DNA of 64,000 bases from the NCBI RefSeq assembly GCF_028649395.1, contig NZ_JAQSUW010000014.1:542315-606314 (forward strand), written 5' to 3'. The translations under genes and the position numbers were made by a program. Each line of letters starts with the position of its first letter. Positions within the stretch are counted from its first letter, which is position 1. Of this stretch, positions 43,038 to 51,004 are shown piece by piece. The notes beneath the pieces are model-generated. The model saw nothing but the letters and a program-made list of their open reading frames with translations. It did not search any database and was not told where the DNA came from. This DNA is from Pseudomonas sp. Gutcm_11s (GTDB lineage Bacteria; Pseudomonadota; Gammaproteobacteria; Pseudomonadales; Pseudomonadaceae).

Positions 43038-44369
43038 ATGCCACGGTCGCGCTACAAAGCCGTCGTCGACACCCTTGCCGCCGACATCCGCGCCGGCAAA
43101 CTTCCGCCCGGCTCTCGCCTGCCCACCCACCGCGAGCTGGCGAAGACGCAAGGCATCGCGCTGGTCACCGCCAGCCGTATCTACGCGGAGCTTGAGCAGA
43201 TGGGACTGGTGAGTGGCGAGACCGGGCGCGGTACCTTCGTTCGCGAAACGTCCCTGCCGCAGGGCCACGGCATCGATCAGCAGGATGTCGCCGCCGGGAT
43301 GATCGACCTCAACTTCAACTACCCCGCCCTGCCCGGCCAGGCCGAGCTGCTGCGCACGGCGCTGCGGCAACTGGCGCTGTCGGGCGACCTCGAAGCCCTG
43401 CTGCGCTATCAGCCCCACGGCGGCCGGCTGCATGAGCGTTCCGCGGTGGCTCGCCACCTGCTGGATCGCGGCCTTATCACCGAGCCATCCCGTGTCCTGC
43501 TGGTGAATGGTGCCCAGCATGGCCTGGCGGTGACGTTGATGGGCTTGCTGCGGCCGGGTGACGTCATCGCCGCCGACGCATTGACCTATCCGGGCTTCAA
43601 GGTCCTTGCCGACACCCTGCACTTGGAGGTGGTCGCGCTGCCTTCATCGGCAAACGGCCCCGACCTCGACGCACTGGCACGCCTCTGCACCAGCAGGCCC
43701 GTTCGCGCGATCTACAGCATGCCGACCCTGCACAACCCGCTTGGCTGGGTGATGCCGCTGGGCGAGCGGGAGCGCCTGGTGTCCATCGCCAGAAAACATG
43801 ACCTGACGATCATCGAGGATGCGGCCTATGCCTATCTGGTCGAGGCTGCCCCGCCGCCTGTCGCTCAGCTCGCCCCGGAGCGCACGGTGTACGTCTCAGG
43901 CTTCTCGAAGAGCGTCGCGACGGGGCTGCGGGTTGGCTTCATCGCGGCTCCAGCCCGGCTGATCGCGAGCCTGGAGCGGGCGATTCGCGCCACCACCTGG
44001 AATACACCCGGCATCCTCACCGCCATCACCACGGCGTGGCTGGATGACGGCACGGTGGCCAGGCTCGAAGTGGAAAAGCGTCGGGATGCGCAGGCGCGCC
44101 AGACGCTGGCGGCGAAGGCACTCGAAGGCATCCGCTATGTGAGCCATCCGAGCTCCTACTTCCTGTGGCTGCCCTTGGCCGAAGAAGCACGCGCCGACCG
44201 GATCACGATGGCGCTGATGCAGGAGCAGATATCCGTCTCCACGGCAGAGCCGTTCGCTACGTCGCTGCATGTGCCCCATGCGATTCGGCTGGCACTCGGC
44301 TCGGTCGACATGCCGGCGCTGGAGCCCGCCCTGCAGCGGGTGGCGTCGGTGGTCCGCTTCCACTCATGA
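43038..44369 (+). CDS. MocR-type regulator (GntR helix-turn-helix fused to aminotransferase domain)
   Basis: A 443-residue PLP-dependent regulator. The N-terminal GntR winged helix (about 1-70) has GSRLPTHRELAKTQGIAL and VTASRIYAELEQMG. The C-terminal fold type I aminotransferase domain (about 100-440) keeps the PLP-lysine motif SGFSKSVATGLRVGF (Lys near 295) and the YSMPTLHNPLG loop. Such proteins sense an amine, amino acid or vitamin B6 form. It is divergent from the EamA exporter, which it probably controls; the short 82-bp gap should hold both promoters. It ends at a terminator shared with the NAT permease gene. Confidence 0.93.
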   Translation: MPRSRYKAVVDTLAADIRAGKLPPGSRLPTHRELAKTQGIALVTASRIYAELEQMGLVSGETGRGTFVRETSLPQGHGIDQQDVAAGMIDLNFNYPALPGQAELLRTALRQLALSGDLEALLRYQPHGGRLHERSAVARHLLDRGLITEPSRVLLVNGAQHGLAVTLMGLLRPGDVIAADALTYPGFKVLADTLHLEVVALPSSANGPDLDALARLCTSRPVRAIYSMPTLHNPLGWVMPLGERERLVSIARKHDLTIIEDAAYAYLVEAAPPPVAQLAPERTVYVSGFSKSVATGLRVGFIAAPARLIASLERAIRATTWNTPGILTAITTAWLDDGTVARLEVEKRRDAQARQTLAAKALEGIRYVSHPSSYFLWLPLAEEARADRITMALMQEQISVSTAEPFATSLHVPHAIRLALGSVDMPALEPALQRVASVVRFHS

Positions 44370-44395
44370 CGCTGTGGTGAAAAGCAGTCGCCCAT

Positions 44396-44427
44396 GAAAA
44401 AGCGGCGCATCTGCGCCGCTCTTTTTT
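44396..44427. terminator. Bidirectional terminator between the MocR and NAT-permease genes
   Basis: AGCGGCGCA (44401-44409) pairs with TGCGCCGCT (44412-44420), with AAAAA before and CTTTTTT after, so it works on both strands between convergent genes. Confidence 0.9.
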
Positions 44428-44439
44428 AGCCAAGGCTCA

Positions 44440-45951
44440 TCAATGAGCGTGCTCGGCCTGTCGCTTGCGGGTCCGGGATGCGTGCTCTCCCTCGCCGCCT
44501 TCCAGGATTGGCACTTCCTTGCCATCGCAATCGAACAGCTTGCCGTCACGGAAGTAGTCACCCTCGTTGAGGGCGGCCACGTCCTGATAGCGCAGGGTGC
44601 GCTCGCTGGCAGCGACGAACACCGACTGCTGGTCGGAGTTGCCGGCACGCAGGTGGTTGAACAGCAGGTTGAGCAGGATCGCCATGATCGCAGCCGAGCT
44701 GATGCCCGAGTGGAAGATGGTCTCGAACCAGGCCGGGAAGTGGTGGTAGAAGGTCGGCGCGGCAATCGGGATCATGCCGAAGCCGATCGAGGTGGCGACG
44801 ATGATCAGGTTCATGTTGTTGCGGTAGTCCACCTGGGCCAGGGTGCGGATGCCGCTGGCCGCGACGGTACCGAACAGCACCACGCCGGCGCCGCCGAGCA
44901 CAGAGGTAGGCACCGCCGCGATCAGGCGGCCCATCACCGGCAGCAGGCCGAGGGTGACCAGGATCAGGCCGGCGGTAGCCACCACGTAGCGGCTCTTCAC
45001 GCCCGTCACGGCCACCAGGCCGACGTTCTGCGCGAAGGCGCTCTGGGTGAAGGAGCCGAACAGCGGCGCCAGGGCGCTGGAGATCATGTCCGCACGCAGG
45101 CCGTCGCCCAGGCGCTTGGAGTCGACCTTGGTCTCGATGATCTCGCCGACGGCGAGGATGTCCGCCGAGGTCTCGACCATGGTCACGATGATCACGATCA
45201 GCATCGACAGGATGGCCGCGACCTGGAACTCGGGCGGGCCGAAGTGCAGCGGTTGCGGCAGTGCTATCAGCGAGCCTTCGAGCACCTGGGAGAAGTCGGT
45301 CATGCCGAAGCCGGCGGCGACCAGGGTGCCGATGACCATGGCCAGCAGGATCGACAGGCGCGAGATGCTCGCGCTGCCCAGCTTGCTGAGCAGCAGCACG
45401 GTGGCCAGGGTGAACGCGGCCAGGCCGATGTTGGCCGTGCTGCCGAAGTCCGGCGCCGAGCTGTTGCCACCCATGGCCCAGCGCGCCGCCACCGGCATCA
45501 GCGTCAGGCCGATGGTGGTGATGACGATCCCGGTCACCAGCGGCGGGAAGAACTTAGTGATGCGTGAGAACACCGGCGTGATCAGCAGGCCGATCAGCGA
45601 GGCGGCGATCACCGCGCCGAACACCGCGGGGAAACCGCCCGCGCCGTTACTGCCGATGATGGCGATCATGGTTGCCACGCCGGCGAAGGACACACCCTGA
45701 ACCAGCGGCAGTCGGCAGCCGAAGAACGGCAGCCCCAGGGTTTGCAGCAAGGTGGCGAGGCCACCGGCGAACAGCGATGCCGCGATCAGCAGGCCGATGT
45801 CGGCGGAAGAGAGACCGGCGGCCTGGCCGACGATCAGCGGGACGGCGACGATACCGCCGTACATGGTGAGCACATGCTGAAGCCCGTAGGCCAGGTTGGC
45901 TCCGATGCCGAGGTTTTCGTCTTCTGGACGAGGGGAAGCGGAAGAAGTCAT
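44440..45951 (-). CDS. NCS2/NAT-type xanthine/urate permease
   Basis: A 503-residue transporter with about 12-14 membrane segments. The NAT signature is visible as QNVGLVAVTGVKSRYV, the family motif Q/E/P-N-x-G-x4-T with TG as in xanthine or uric acid carriers. It also shows LAYGLQHVLTMYGGIVAVPLIVG at the N-terminus (here cut to its start) and a hydrophilic C-terminal tail of about 70 residues. It should import xanthine or urate by cation symport and supply XdhAB or PuuD. The start at 45951 is the ATG with a weak GAG site; a longer frame upstream has no support. It lies downstream of a Tsx-like porin gene and has a FadR-type operator 70 bases upstream. Confidence 0.92.
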   Translation of the reverse strand: MTSSASPRPEDENLGIGANLAYGLQHVLTMYGGIVAVPLIVGQAAGLSSADIGLLIAASLFAGGLATLLQTLGLPFFGCRLPLVQGVSFAGVATMIAIIGSNGAGGFPAVFGAVIAASLIGLLITPVFSRITKFFPPLVTGIVITTIGLTLMPVAARWAMGGNSSAPDFGSTANIGLAAFTLATVLLLSKLGSASISRLSILLAMVIGTLVAAGFGMTDFSQVLEGSLIALPQPLHFGPPEFQVAAILSMLIVIIVTMVETSADILAVGEIIETKVDSKRLGDGLRADMISSALAPLFGSFTQSAFAQNVGLVAVTGVKSRYVVATAGLILVTLGLLPVMGRLIAAVPTSVLGGAGVVLFGTVAASGIRTLAQVDYRNNMNLIIVATSIGFGMIPIAAPTFYHHFPAWFETIFHSGISSAAIMAILLNLLFNHLRAGNSDQQSVFVAASERTLRYQDVAALNEGDYFRDGKLFDCDGKEVPILEGGEGEHASRTRKRQAEHAH

Positions 45952-46019
45952 GTTCAGTTGCTCGCGTTTGTTGTTCTGGCGCGTCTCACAACACGTACTG
46001 GCGCACAATCAGATCATTT

Positions 46020-46029
46020 CTGTATACAC
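46020..46029 (-). promoter_or_regulatory. FadR-type operator in front of the NAT permease
   Basis: CTGTATACAC, core TGTATACA. On the minus strand TATACA would be the -10 box of the permease, giving a leader of about 60 bases. Confidence 0.55.
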
Positions 46030-46036
46030 ATTCCAT

Positions 46037-46066
46037 GCCACGTGCATCCCAACGAATGCACGTGGC
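46037..46066 (-). terminator. Perfect 11-bp hairpin after the Tsx-like gene
   Basis: GCCACGTGCAT (46037-46047) pairs with ATGCACGTGGC (46056-46066), 8-base loop. It separates the porin gene from the permease promoter; no T-run follows. Confidence 0.6.
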
Positions 46067-46082
46067 GCTACAGCCAGCAGCC

Positions 46083-46892
46083 TTAGAAGAACACCTTGGC
46101 GATCCAGCTGAAGGTGTTCTGGTCGGTGCCGCCGAGAATCTCGTCACCCAGGAAGCTGTCGTTGTCGATGCCGTACTTGTTCTTCCAGTAGTCGTACTCG
46201 ATACCGACGTAGAGCTGCTTCGCGCCCCACCCCATGGCCTTGCCCAGGTCGTACTTGATCTGCGGGTTGAAGTGCAGGTTGGCGTGGTAGGTGCCGCGGC
46301 TGTTCTCGTCGTTGTCCACGACCCAGTCCATGAAGCCGTCGATGACCACGTCGGAGTCGCCCACCGGGATGGTGTAGCTCCAGGCCGGAGTGATCTGCCA
46401 GACGTCGTCGCCGGCGCGGCTGCCGTCGGTGGTGCGGTTGTAGAAGTTGAGCTGGAAGAAGTCGAAGCCGGGGATGGCCAGGTCGAAGCCCGGGCCGATC
46501 AGGTAGGACTCGGTGTCGCCCTCGCCGAACTCGTAGGTCATGGCCAGCAGCACGTCGGTGACGGGGCCGAACTGGAGCTTCTGGTCGAAGATCTTGCCCA
46601 TCGACAGGCGCGGCTGGAACTCGCCGTAGTAGGTGTTGCTGCCGGCCTGCGCGTCGTCTTCGCCGTTGTAGAAGATCTTGTCGAAGAAGAAGAAGTTGTC
46701 GCCGTACTTCCAGCCATCGGCATGCTCGAAGGTCAGGGTCTGCTGGATGTTCGGGTTGACCTTGTAACTCTGGCCGTAGAGGTAGGTCAGGCTGTTGCTC
46801 TGCCAGTGCAGCAGGTCCTCGGCCGATGCCGGGGCGGCGGCCAGACAGGTGGCGGCGAGCGCCAGGGAATGGGGCAGATAGCGCAGTTGCAT
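46083..46892 (-). CDS. Tsx/OmpK-like outer-membrane nucleoside channel
   Basis: A 269-residue protein with a type I signal peptide (MQLRYLPHSLALAATCLAAA, cleavage after ASA). The mature part is rich in alternating aromatic and polar residues and ends in WIAKVFF with a terminal Phe, the hallmark of a beta-barrel outer-membrane protein. It resembles the Tsx/OmpK nucleoside-specific channel family. The start at 46892 has AAGGACATC upstream and begins the signal peptide. Position upstream of a NAT permease and a FadR-type operator suggest uptake of nucleosides, purines or urate. The leader could be about 420 bases long. Confidence 0.88.
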   Translation of the reverse strand: MQLRYLPHSLALAATCLAAAPASAEDLLHWQSNSLTYLYGQSYKVNPNIQQTLTFEHADGWKYGDNFFFFDKIFYNGEDDAQAGSNTYYGEFQPRLSMGKIFDQKLQFGPVTDVLLAMTYEFGEGDTESYLIGPGFDLAIPGFDFFQLNFYNRTTDGSRAGDDVWQITPAWSYTIPVGDSDVVIDGFMDWVVDNDENSRGTYHANLHFNPQIKYDLGKAMGWGAKQLYVGIEYDYWKNKYGIDNDSFLGDEILGGTDQNTFSWIAKVFF

Positions 46893-47322
46893 GGTGATGT
46901 CCTTATTGTTTTGAGGTTGCAGTTGTCCCGTCCACGATCCGACCTCCACGGCGAGCGGCTGGCAGACAGGTGATAGGGAAATGGGGCGGCTCAGCCGGCC
47001 TGCTGGCTGGCTTGTTGGCACCGCATTGGTGCGACCTGGCGAGGTGTGCGGCGCAGCATTGCACCAGGCACGGGCAGCCTGCGCAGCAAGCCTGGCAATG
47101 GGCTCAGCGTGGCGCTGACAACGGCAGGGAACAGGATCGGGACGAGGCCTGGCTGGGCGGCCGGCCCCTGGCGGGAAACGGAGCTAGCTCCGTGAAAGAC
47201 GGATGAACTCATGGGTAAAGCCTGCCTATTGTTTTTTTCGGTCGTGGGCTTAGTTGGGTGTTTCACGGACACCCATGCGTTACGTCATCGGTAAAGCTTG
47301 ACTTCAAATTCAGCTTTTAACT

Positions 47323-47351
47323 GTTATACACCCTGTAAACAGCTCAAACAA
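47323..47351 (-). promoter_or_regulatory. Predicted promoter of the Tsx-like gene
   Basis: On the minus strand TTGTTT (47346-47351), 17 bases, TATAAC (47323-47328). It points at the porin gene. The palindrome at 47367-47376 lies 15 bases upstream of the -35 box. Confidence 0.5.
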
Positions 47352-47366
47352 TATTTTGATACAGGA

Positions 47367-47376
47367 ATGTATACAT
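47367..47376 (-). promoter_or_regulatory. FadR-type operator upstream of the Tsx-like gene promoter
   Basis: ATGTATACAT, a perfect palindrome with the core TGTATACA. It is upstream of the -35 box, unlike the other sites, which lie on or within promoters. Confidence 0.55.
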
Positions 47377-47392
47377 TTATCCAAACAGCTGT

Positions 47393-48217
47393 TTACTTGC
47401 TCTGCGCCTGCTTTTCTTTCTGGCGCTTGAGGAAGTCGACCTTCCATTGTTCCAGGCCGAGATACTCGGAATTCAGGCCGGTTTCCACGCCATAACGCTC
47501 CTTGAGCGCCACGATCTCGCTGGCCTTGGCTGCCAGGAACTGGTCGAAGCGCTTCAGCAGCTGCGGCTGCCGCACGCTGGAAAGATGGAAGCTGCCGCGG
47601 CTGTGCGGCAACGCCGGGTCGAACACCAACGCGCCCGGCCGGGTGCGGATGTTGTCCAGGTAGTAGGTCGCCACCACCACGTTGTAGTAAGCGCCCTCCG
47701 CCTCATCGCGCATGGCCAGGCGCAGCATCTGCTTGAGATCGGCGGCGCGAACCAGCTGGGTCTTACCCGCGGCTATGCGCTCCTGGTAGTCGCCTGGCGT
47801 CCAGCCCTCGACCAGCGCCAGGCGCTGCAAGTGCTCCACGCCCTGCCCCAGCTTTTGCGGCGCGACCAGCACGCCGTCCACATAGCCGACCACCGGCTGG
47901 CTGTAGGCGACGCCGGAACCCTGCTTGGCGCCCAGCGCCCAGCGCGGGCTGTCCGGGTACTTGAAGTCGACGTTGCCATCGAGCAACTGCTGCGTCAGCT
48001 GGCTGACCGGAAACGCCTGGTAGCGCAGCTCGATGCCAGCCTCGCGAGCGAACAGGTCCAGTACTTCGCGGGCGAAGCCGCGGTACTCGCCCTTCTCGTC
48101 CTGCCAGTAATGCGGTTGAAAGGATTGTTGCTCGACGCCGACCACATAGGTCTGCGCCAGTGCGCCGTCGGCGCACAACAGACTGGCGGCAAGCCAGCCG
48201 AATACCCGAGGTTTCAT
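47393..48217 (-). CDS. Periplasmic solute-binding protein (family 3), orphan
   Basis: A 274-residue protein with a signal peptide (MKPRVFGWLAASLLCADGA, cleavage near ALA-Q) and the fold of amino-acid-type binding proteins (YVVGVEQQSFQPHYW at the start, RGFAREVLDLFAREAGIELRY, cut here to its start, and later DFKYPDSPRWALG). It has no ABC permease or ATPase next to it. It lies 78 bases after the 8-oxoguanine deaminase gene on the same strand, so it may be co-transcribed. Its ligand is unknown; a purine-related ligand or a signalling role is inference. The start has AAGGAG upstream. Confidence 0.85.
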   Translation of the reverse strand: MKPRVFGWLAASLLCADGALAQTYVVGVEQQSFQPHYWQDEKGEYRGFAREVLDLFAREAGIELRYQAFPVSQLTQQLLDGNVDFKYPDSPRWALGAKQGSGVAYSQPVVGYVDGVLVAPQKLGQGVEHLQRLALVEGWTPGDYQERIAAGKTQLVRAADLKQMLRLAMRDEAEGAYYNVVVATYYLDNIRTRPGALVFDPALPHSRGSFHLSSVRQPQLLKRFDQFLAAKASEIVALKERYGVETGLNSEYLGLEQWKVDFLKRQKEKQAQSK

Positions 48218-48295
48218 GACCTTCTCCTTGTTTTCGTTTCGGGTAGGCGTGCGCATGCCCCGCGAGCCAGAAGCCCACGGCGCATGCGCACAGGG

Positions 48296-49654
48296 TTATT
48301 CGCCGGTGACCAGTTGCCGCGCCAGCTGGTTGTGGCGCTCCAGCACCCGCGGCAGGTCGACGGTGGTGACCCGCCCGCCACTGACCACCACGCGGCCGTT
48401 GATCACGCTGGTGTCGACATGGGTCGGGGTGCAGAACACCAGGGCCGCCAGCGGGTCATGGTGGGCGCCGGCGTAGGCCACGTGACCGAGGTCGAAGGCC
48501 ACGAAGTCCGCGGCCATGCCCGGCGCCAGGGCGCCGATATCGTTGCGGTTGAGTACCTTGGCGCCACCCAGGGTGGCGATCTCCAACGCCTCGCGGGCAG
48601 TCATCGCATCCGGGCCGAAGCCGACGCGCTGCAGCAGCAGCGCCTGGCGTACCTCGCCGATCATGCTGGCACCGTCGTTGGAGGCGGAGCCGTCGACACC
48701 CAGGCCGACCGGCACGCCGTGGTCACGCATCTTGCGGATCGGCGCGATGCCCGAGGCCAGGCGCATGTTCGAGCACGGGCAGTGGGCAACGCCGGTGCCG
48801 GTGCGGGCGAACAGCTCGATGCCATGCTGGTCCAGCTGCACGCAGTGGGCATGCCACACGTCATGGCCGACCCAGCCCAGGTCCTCGGCGTACTCGGCCG
48901 GGGTCATGCCGAACTTCTCGCGGCTGTAGGCGATGTCGTTGACGTTCTCCGCCAGGTGGGTGTGCAGCGACACGCCGTAGCTGCGCGCCAGCACCGCCGC
49001 TTCGCGCATCAGGTCGCGGCTCACCGAGAACGGCGAGCACGGCGCCACCACCACACGCAGCATCGAGCCGTGTGAGGCATCGTGATAGTCCTCGATCAGG
49101 CGCTGCGACTCCTTGAGGATGTCGGCCTCCTTCTCCACCACCGAATCCGGCGGCAGGCCGCCCTGGCTGCGGCCGACACTCATGCTGCCGCGCGCGGCGT
49201 GGAAGCGCATGCCGATCTCGCCGGCGGCGTGGATGCTGTCGTCCAGCTTGCAACCGTTGGGGTAGATGTACAGATGGTCGCTGGAGGTGGTGCAGCCGGA
49301 GAGGATCAGCTCGGCCATGGCCGTCTGGGTCGACACCGAGATCATCTCCGGGGTCAGCCGCGCCCAGATCGGGTAGAGGTTGGTCAGCCAGTTGAACAGC
49401 TCGCCGTCCTGCGCCGCCGGCACCACGCGGGTCAGGCTCTGGTACATGTGGTGGTGGGTGTTGACCAGGCCGGGGATGACCACCTTGCCAGTCATGTCCA
49501 GCACCACGTCGGCGCTCTGCGGCAGCTCATCCGAGGGGCCGACCTGCTTGATCAGGTTGTCCTCGATGTACAGGCCACCACGCTTGATCTCGCGGCGCGA
49601 GCCATCCATGGTCACCAGCAGTTCGGCGTTCTTTACCAGTAGTGTCTTGGGCAT
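48296..49654 (-). CDS. 8-oxoguanine deaminase (amidohydrolase)
   Basis: A 452-residue metal-dependent amidohydrolase. Metal ligands appear in NTHHHMYQSL near 66-70, HTHLAENVND near 236, and GLGVDGSASND near 321 with the metal aspartate. A cysteine-rich CPCSNMRLASG follows. The sequence closely matches, as I recall, the P. aeruginosa enzyme PA0142, which converts 8-oxoguanine to uric acid. That would feed PuuD directly without XdhAB. It is downstream of moaA on the same strand with a repeat-like palindrome between them. Related chlorohydrolases (AtzA/TrzA-like) are the main alternative but less likely in this context. Confidence 0.88.
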   Translation of the reverse strand: MPKTLLVKNAELLVTMDGSRREIKRGGLYIEDNLIKQVGPSDELPQSADVVLDMTGKVVIPGLVNTHHHMYQSLTRVVPAAQDGELFNWLTNLYPIWARLTPEMISVSTQTAMAELILSGCTTSSDHLYIYPNGCKLDDSIHAAGEIGMRFHAARGSMSVGRSQGGLPPDSVVEKEADILKESQRLIEDYHDASHGSMLRVVVAPCSPFSVSRDLMREAAVLARSYGVSLHTHLAENVNDIAYSREKFGMTPAEYAEDLGWVGHDVWHAHCVQLDQHGIELFARTGTGVAHCPCSNMRLASGIAPIRKMRDHGVPVGLGVDGSASNDGASMIGEVRQALLLQRVGFGPDAMTAREALEIATLGGAKVLNRNDIGALAPGMAADFVAFDLGHVAYAGAHHDPLAALVFCTPTHVDTSVINGRVVVSGGRVTTVDLPRVLERHNQLARQLVTGE

Positions 49655-49730
49655 GTGTGCGTTCCTTGGCCCCTTTGGGCGAACAAATTTCTACGATGGG
49701 AAGGCGGGACCGGCGTCATCGGGGCTGCTA

Positions 49731-49790
49731 TGGCAAGGCGCGTCATCGAAGACAGTACGAGTAGTACGGCGAGATGACGCAACGCCGCCA
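49731..49790. repeat. REP/MITE-like imperfect palindrome
   Basis: A 60-bp imperfect inverted repeat. GCGTCATC pairs with GATGACGC, outer arms TGGC-AAGGCG and CGCC-GCCA pair partly, and the centre has GTAC-GAGTA-GTAC. It sits between moaA and the deaminase gene. I recall similar dispersed elements in Pseudomonas, but copy number cannot be judged from this window. Confidence 0.5.
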
Positions 49791-49811
49791 GAGCGGCTCC
49801 GAGGGCGTCGG

Positions 49812-50807
49812 TCAGCCGCCGGTCATGCTCATGAAGCGGACTACCTGCACTTGCTGGTCCGCCTCGAAGTAATGGCGCTCGGGCTTGAGCCGCAGCGCAT
49901 CGATCAGCGCCGCGCGCAGCCGCTCGCTATCGCCGGGATGGCGACGCAGCAGCGCCTTGAGATCGAGCGCGCCCTCATGGCCGAGGCACAGCACCAGCTT
50001 GCCCTCGGCGGTGACCCGCACGCGGTTGCACTCGCCGCAGAAGTTGCGGCTGTGCGGCGAGATGAAGCCGACCCGGGTGTCACTGCCGAGCACCTGCCAG
50101 TAGCGCGACGGGCCGCCGCTGCGGTGGCTGCTGGGCAGCAGCTGGAAGCGGCTGGCGACACGTTCGCGCACCTCATCGGAGGTACACAGGGTGACCTTGC
50201 GCTCGTGACTGGAGATGCTGCCGAGCGGCATCTCCTCGATGAAGCTGATATCCAGGCCGCGGGCCACGGCGAAGGCCACCAGGTCCTCGACCTCGTCGTC
50301 GTTGCGGCCCTTCTGCACCACCGTGTTGAGCTTGATGCGGCGGAAGCCGGCAGCACGGGCGACCTCGATGCCCTGCAGCACCTGGTCGAGGCTGTCGCGC
50401 CGGGTGAAGGCGGCGAAGCGCTCGCGCTGCAGGGAATCCAGGCTGATGTTCAGGCGATTCACCCCCGCCTCGCGCAGGGCCGGCGCCATATGCGCCAGCT
50501 GCGAGCCGTTGGTGGTGATGGCCAGGTCTTCCAGCTCGTCGCGCGCACCGAGGCGCGTCAGCAGCGAGAGCAGGTTCTTGCGTACCAGCGGCTCACCGCC
50601 GGTGATGCGGATGCGCTTCACCCCCAGACCGATGAAGGCATCGGCCACGGCATGCAGTTCTTCCAGGGTGAGGATCTGCGCACGAGGAGCGAAGACCATG
50701 TCCTCGCTCATGCAGTAGGTGCAGCGAAAGTCGCAGCGGTCGGTGACCGACAATCGCAGGTAGGTGATCCGGCGCCCGAATGGGTCGATCAGCTGTGGGT
50801 CTTGCAT
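49812..50807 (-). CDS. moaA: GTP 3',8-cyclase MoaA
   Basis: A 331-residue radical SAM enzyme of molybdenum cofactor biosynthesis. The N-terminal cluster motif is CDFRCTYCM (three Cys, near 24-31); the C-terminal cluster motif is FCGECNRVRVTAEGKL with a further cysteine in LVLCLG. GGEPLVRK and ITTNGS are the usual SAM-binding parts. It ends in the conserved MTGG, essential for activity in the E. coli enzyme. It is not in a moa cluster but within a purine block, next to a TetR gene and a FadR-type operator; XdhAB needs the cofactor. The ATG at 50807 is preferred over an upstream TTG. Confidence 0.95.
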   Translation of the reverse strand: MQDPQLIDPFGRRITYLRLSVTDRCDFRCTYCMSEDMVFAPRAQILTLEELHAVADAFIGLGVKRIRITGGEPLVRKNLLSLLTRLGARDELEDLAITTNGSQLAHMAPALREAGVNRLNISLDSLQRERFAAFTRRDSLDQVLQGIEVARAAGFRRIKLNTVVQKGRNDDEVEDLVAFAVARGLDISFIEEMPLGSISSHERKVTLCTSDEVRERVASRFQLLPSSHRSGGPSRYWQVLGSDTRVGFISPHSRNFCGECNRVRVTAEGKLVLCLGHEGALDLKALLRRHPGDSERLRAALIDALRLKPERHYFEADQQVQVVRFMSMTGG

Positions 50808-50885
50808 GGCTTGAGCCTGTCGCAATACGCAGTGGCGATTACCGCTGTCGTAGGCGCCGAAGAATGGAAACAGAAGTTATTGTTT

Positions 50886-50895
50886 TTGTATACAG
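50886..50895. promoter_or_regulatory. FadR-type operator between moaA and the RutR-like gene
   Basis: TTGTATACAG, about 80 bases before moaA and 110 bases before the TetR gene. It could control either or both divergent units. Confidence 0.6.
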
Positions 50896-51004
50896 GAAAT
50901 TCATCCAGCACCTTGCTTGAGAGCCCCGCGAGGCCGGTGCTACCATGCCAAACCCTCGCCGGGCGGCCTTCCTGGGCCATGGACGAGTCATTCAAGGAGA
51001 CCAT

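Larger units (their letters stand above)
46893..47392 (-). other. Long leader / intergenic region of the Tsx-like gene
   Basis: 500 bp with no supported gene. From the predicted promoter at 47323-47351 the transcript would run about 420 bases before the ATG. It contains hairpins at 47255-47275 (TGGGTGT / ACACCCA) and a palindrome ACGGAGCT-AGCTCCGT near 47177-47192, and a weak 93-codon frame that I do not accept as a gene. Confidence 0.45.

Noticed and set aside
44440..44860. A separate gene overlapping the C-terminal part of the NAT permease
   Set aside because: The alternative frames are shadows; the permease reading frame continues to a normal hydrophilic tail.
46991..47272. A 93-codon minus-strand frame in the leader of the Tsx-like gene
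   Set aside because: No good ribosome site, no recognisable family, and it lies in an untranslated leader with hairpins. A regulatory leader peptide is possible but unsupported.
46893..47322. A purine riboswitch in the leader of the Tsx-like gene
   Set aside because: I saw hairpins but none of the conserved purine or preQ1 aptamer core sequences.
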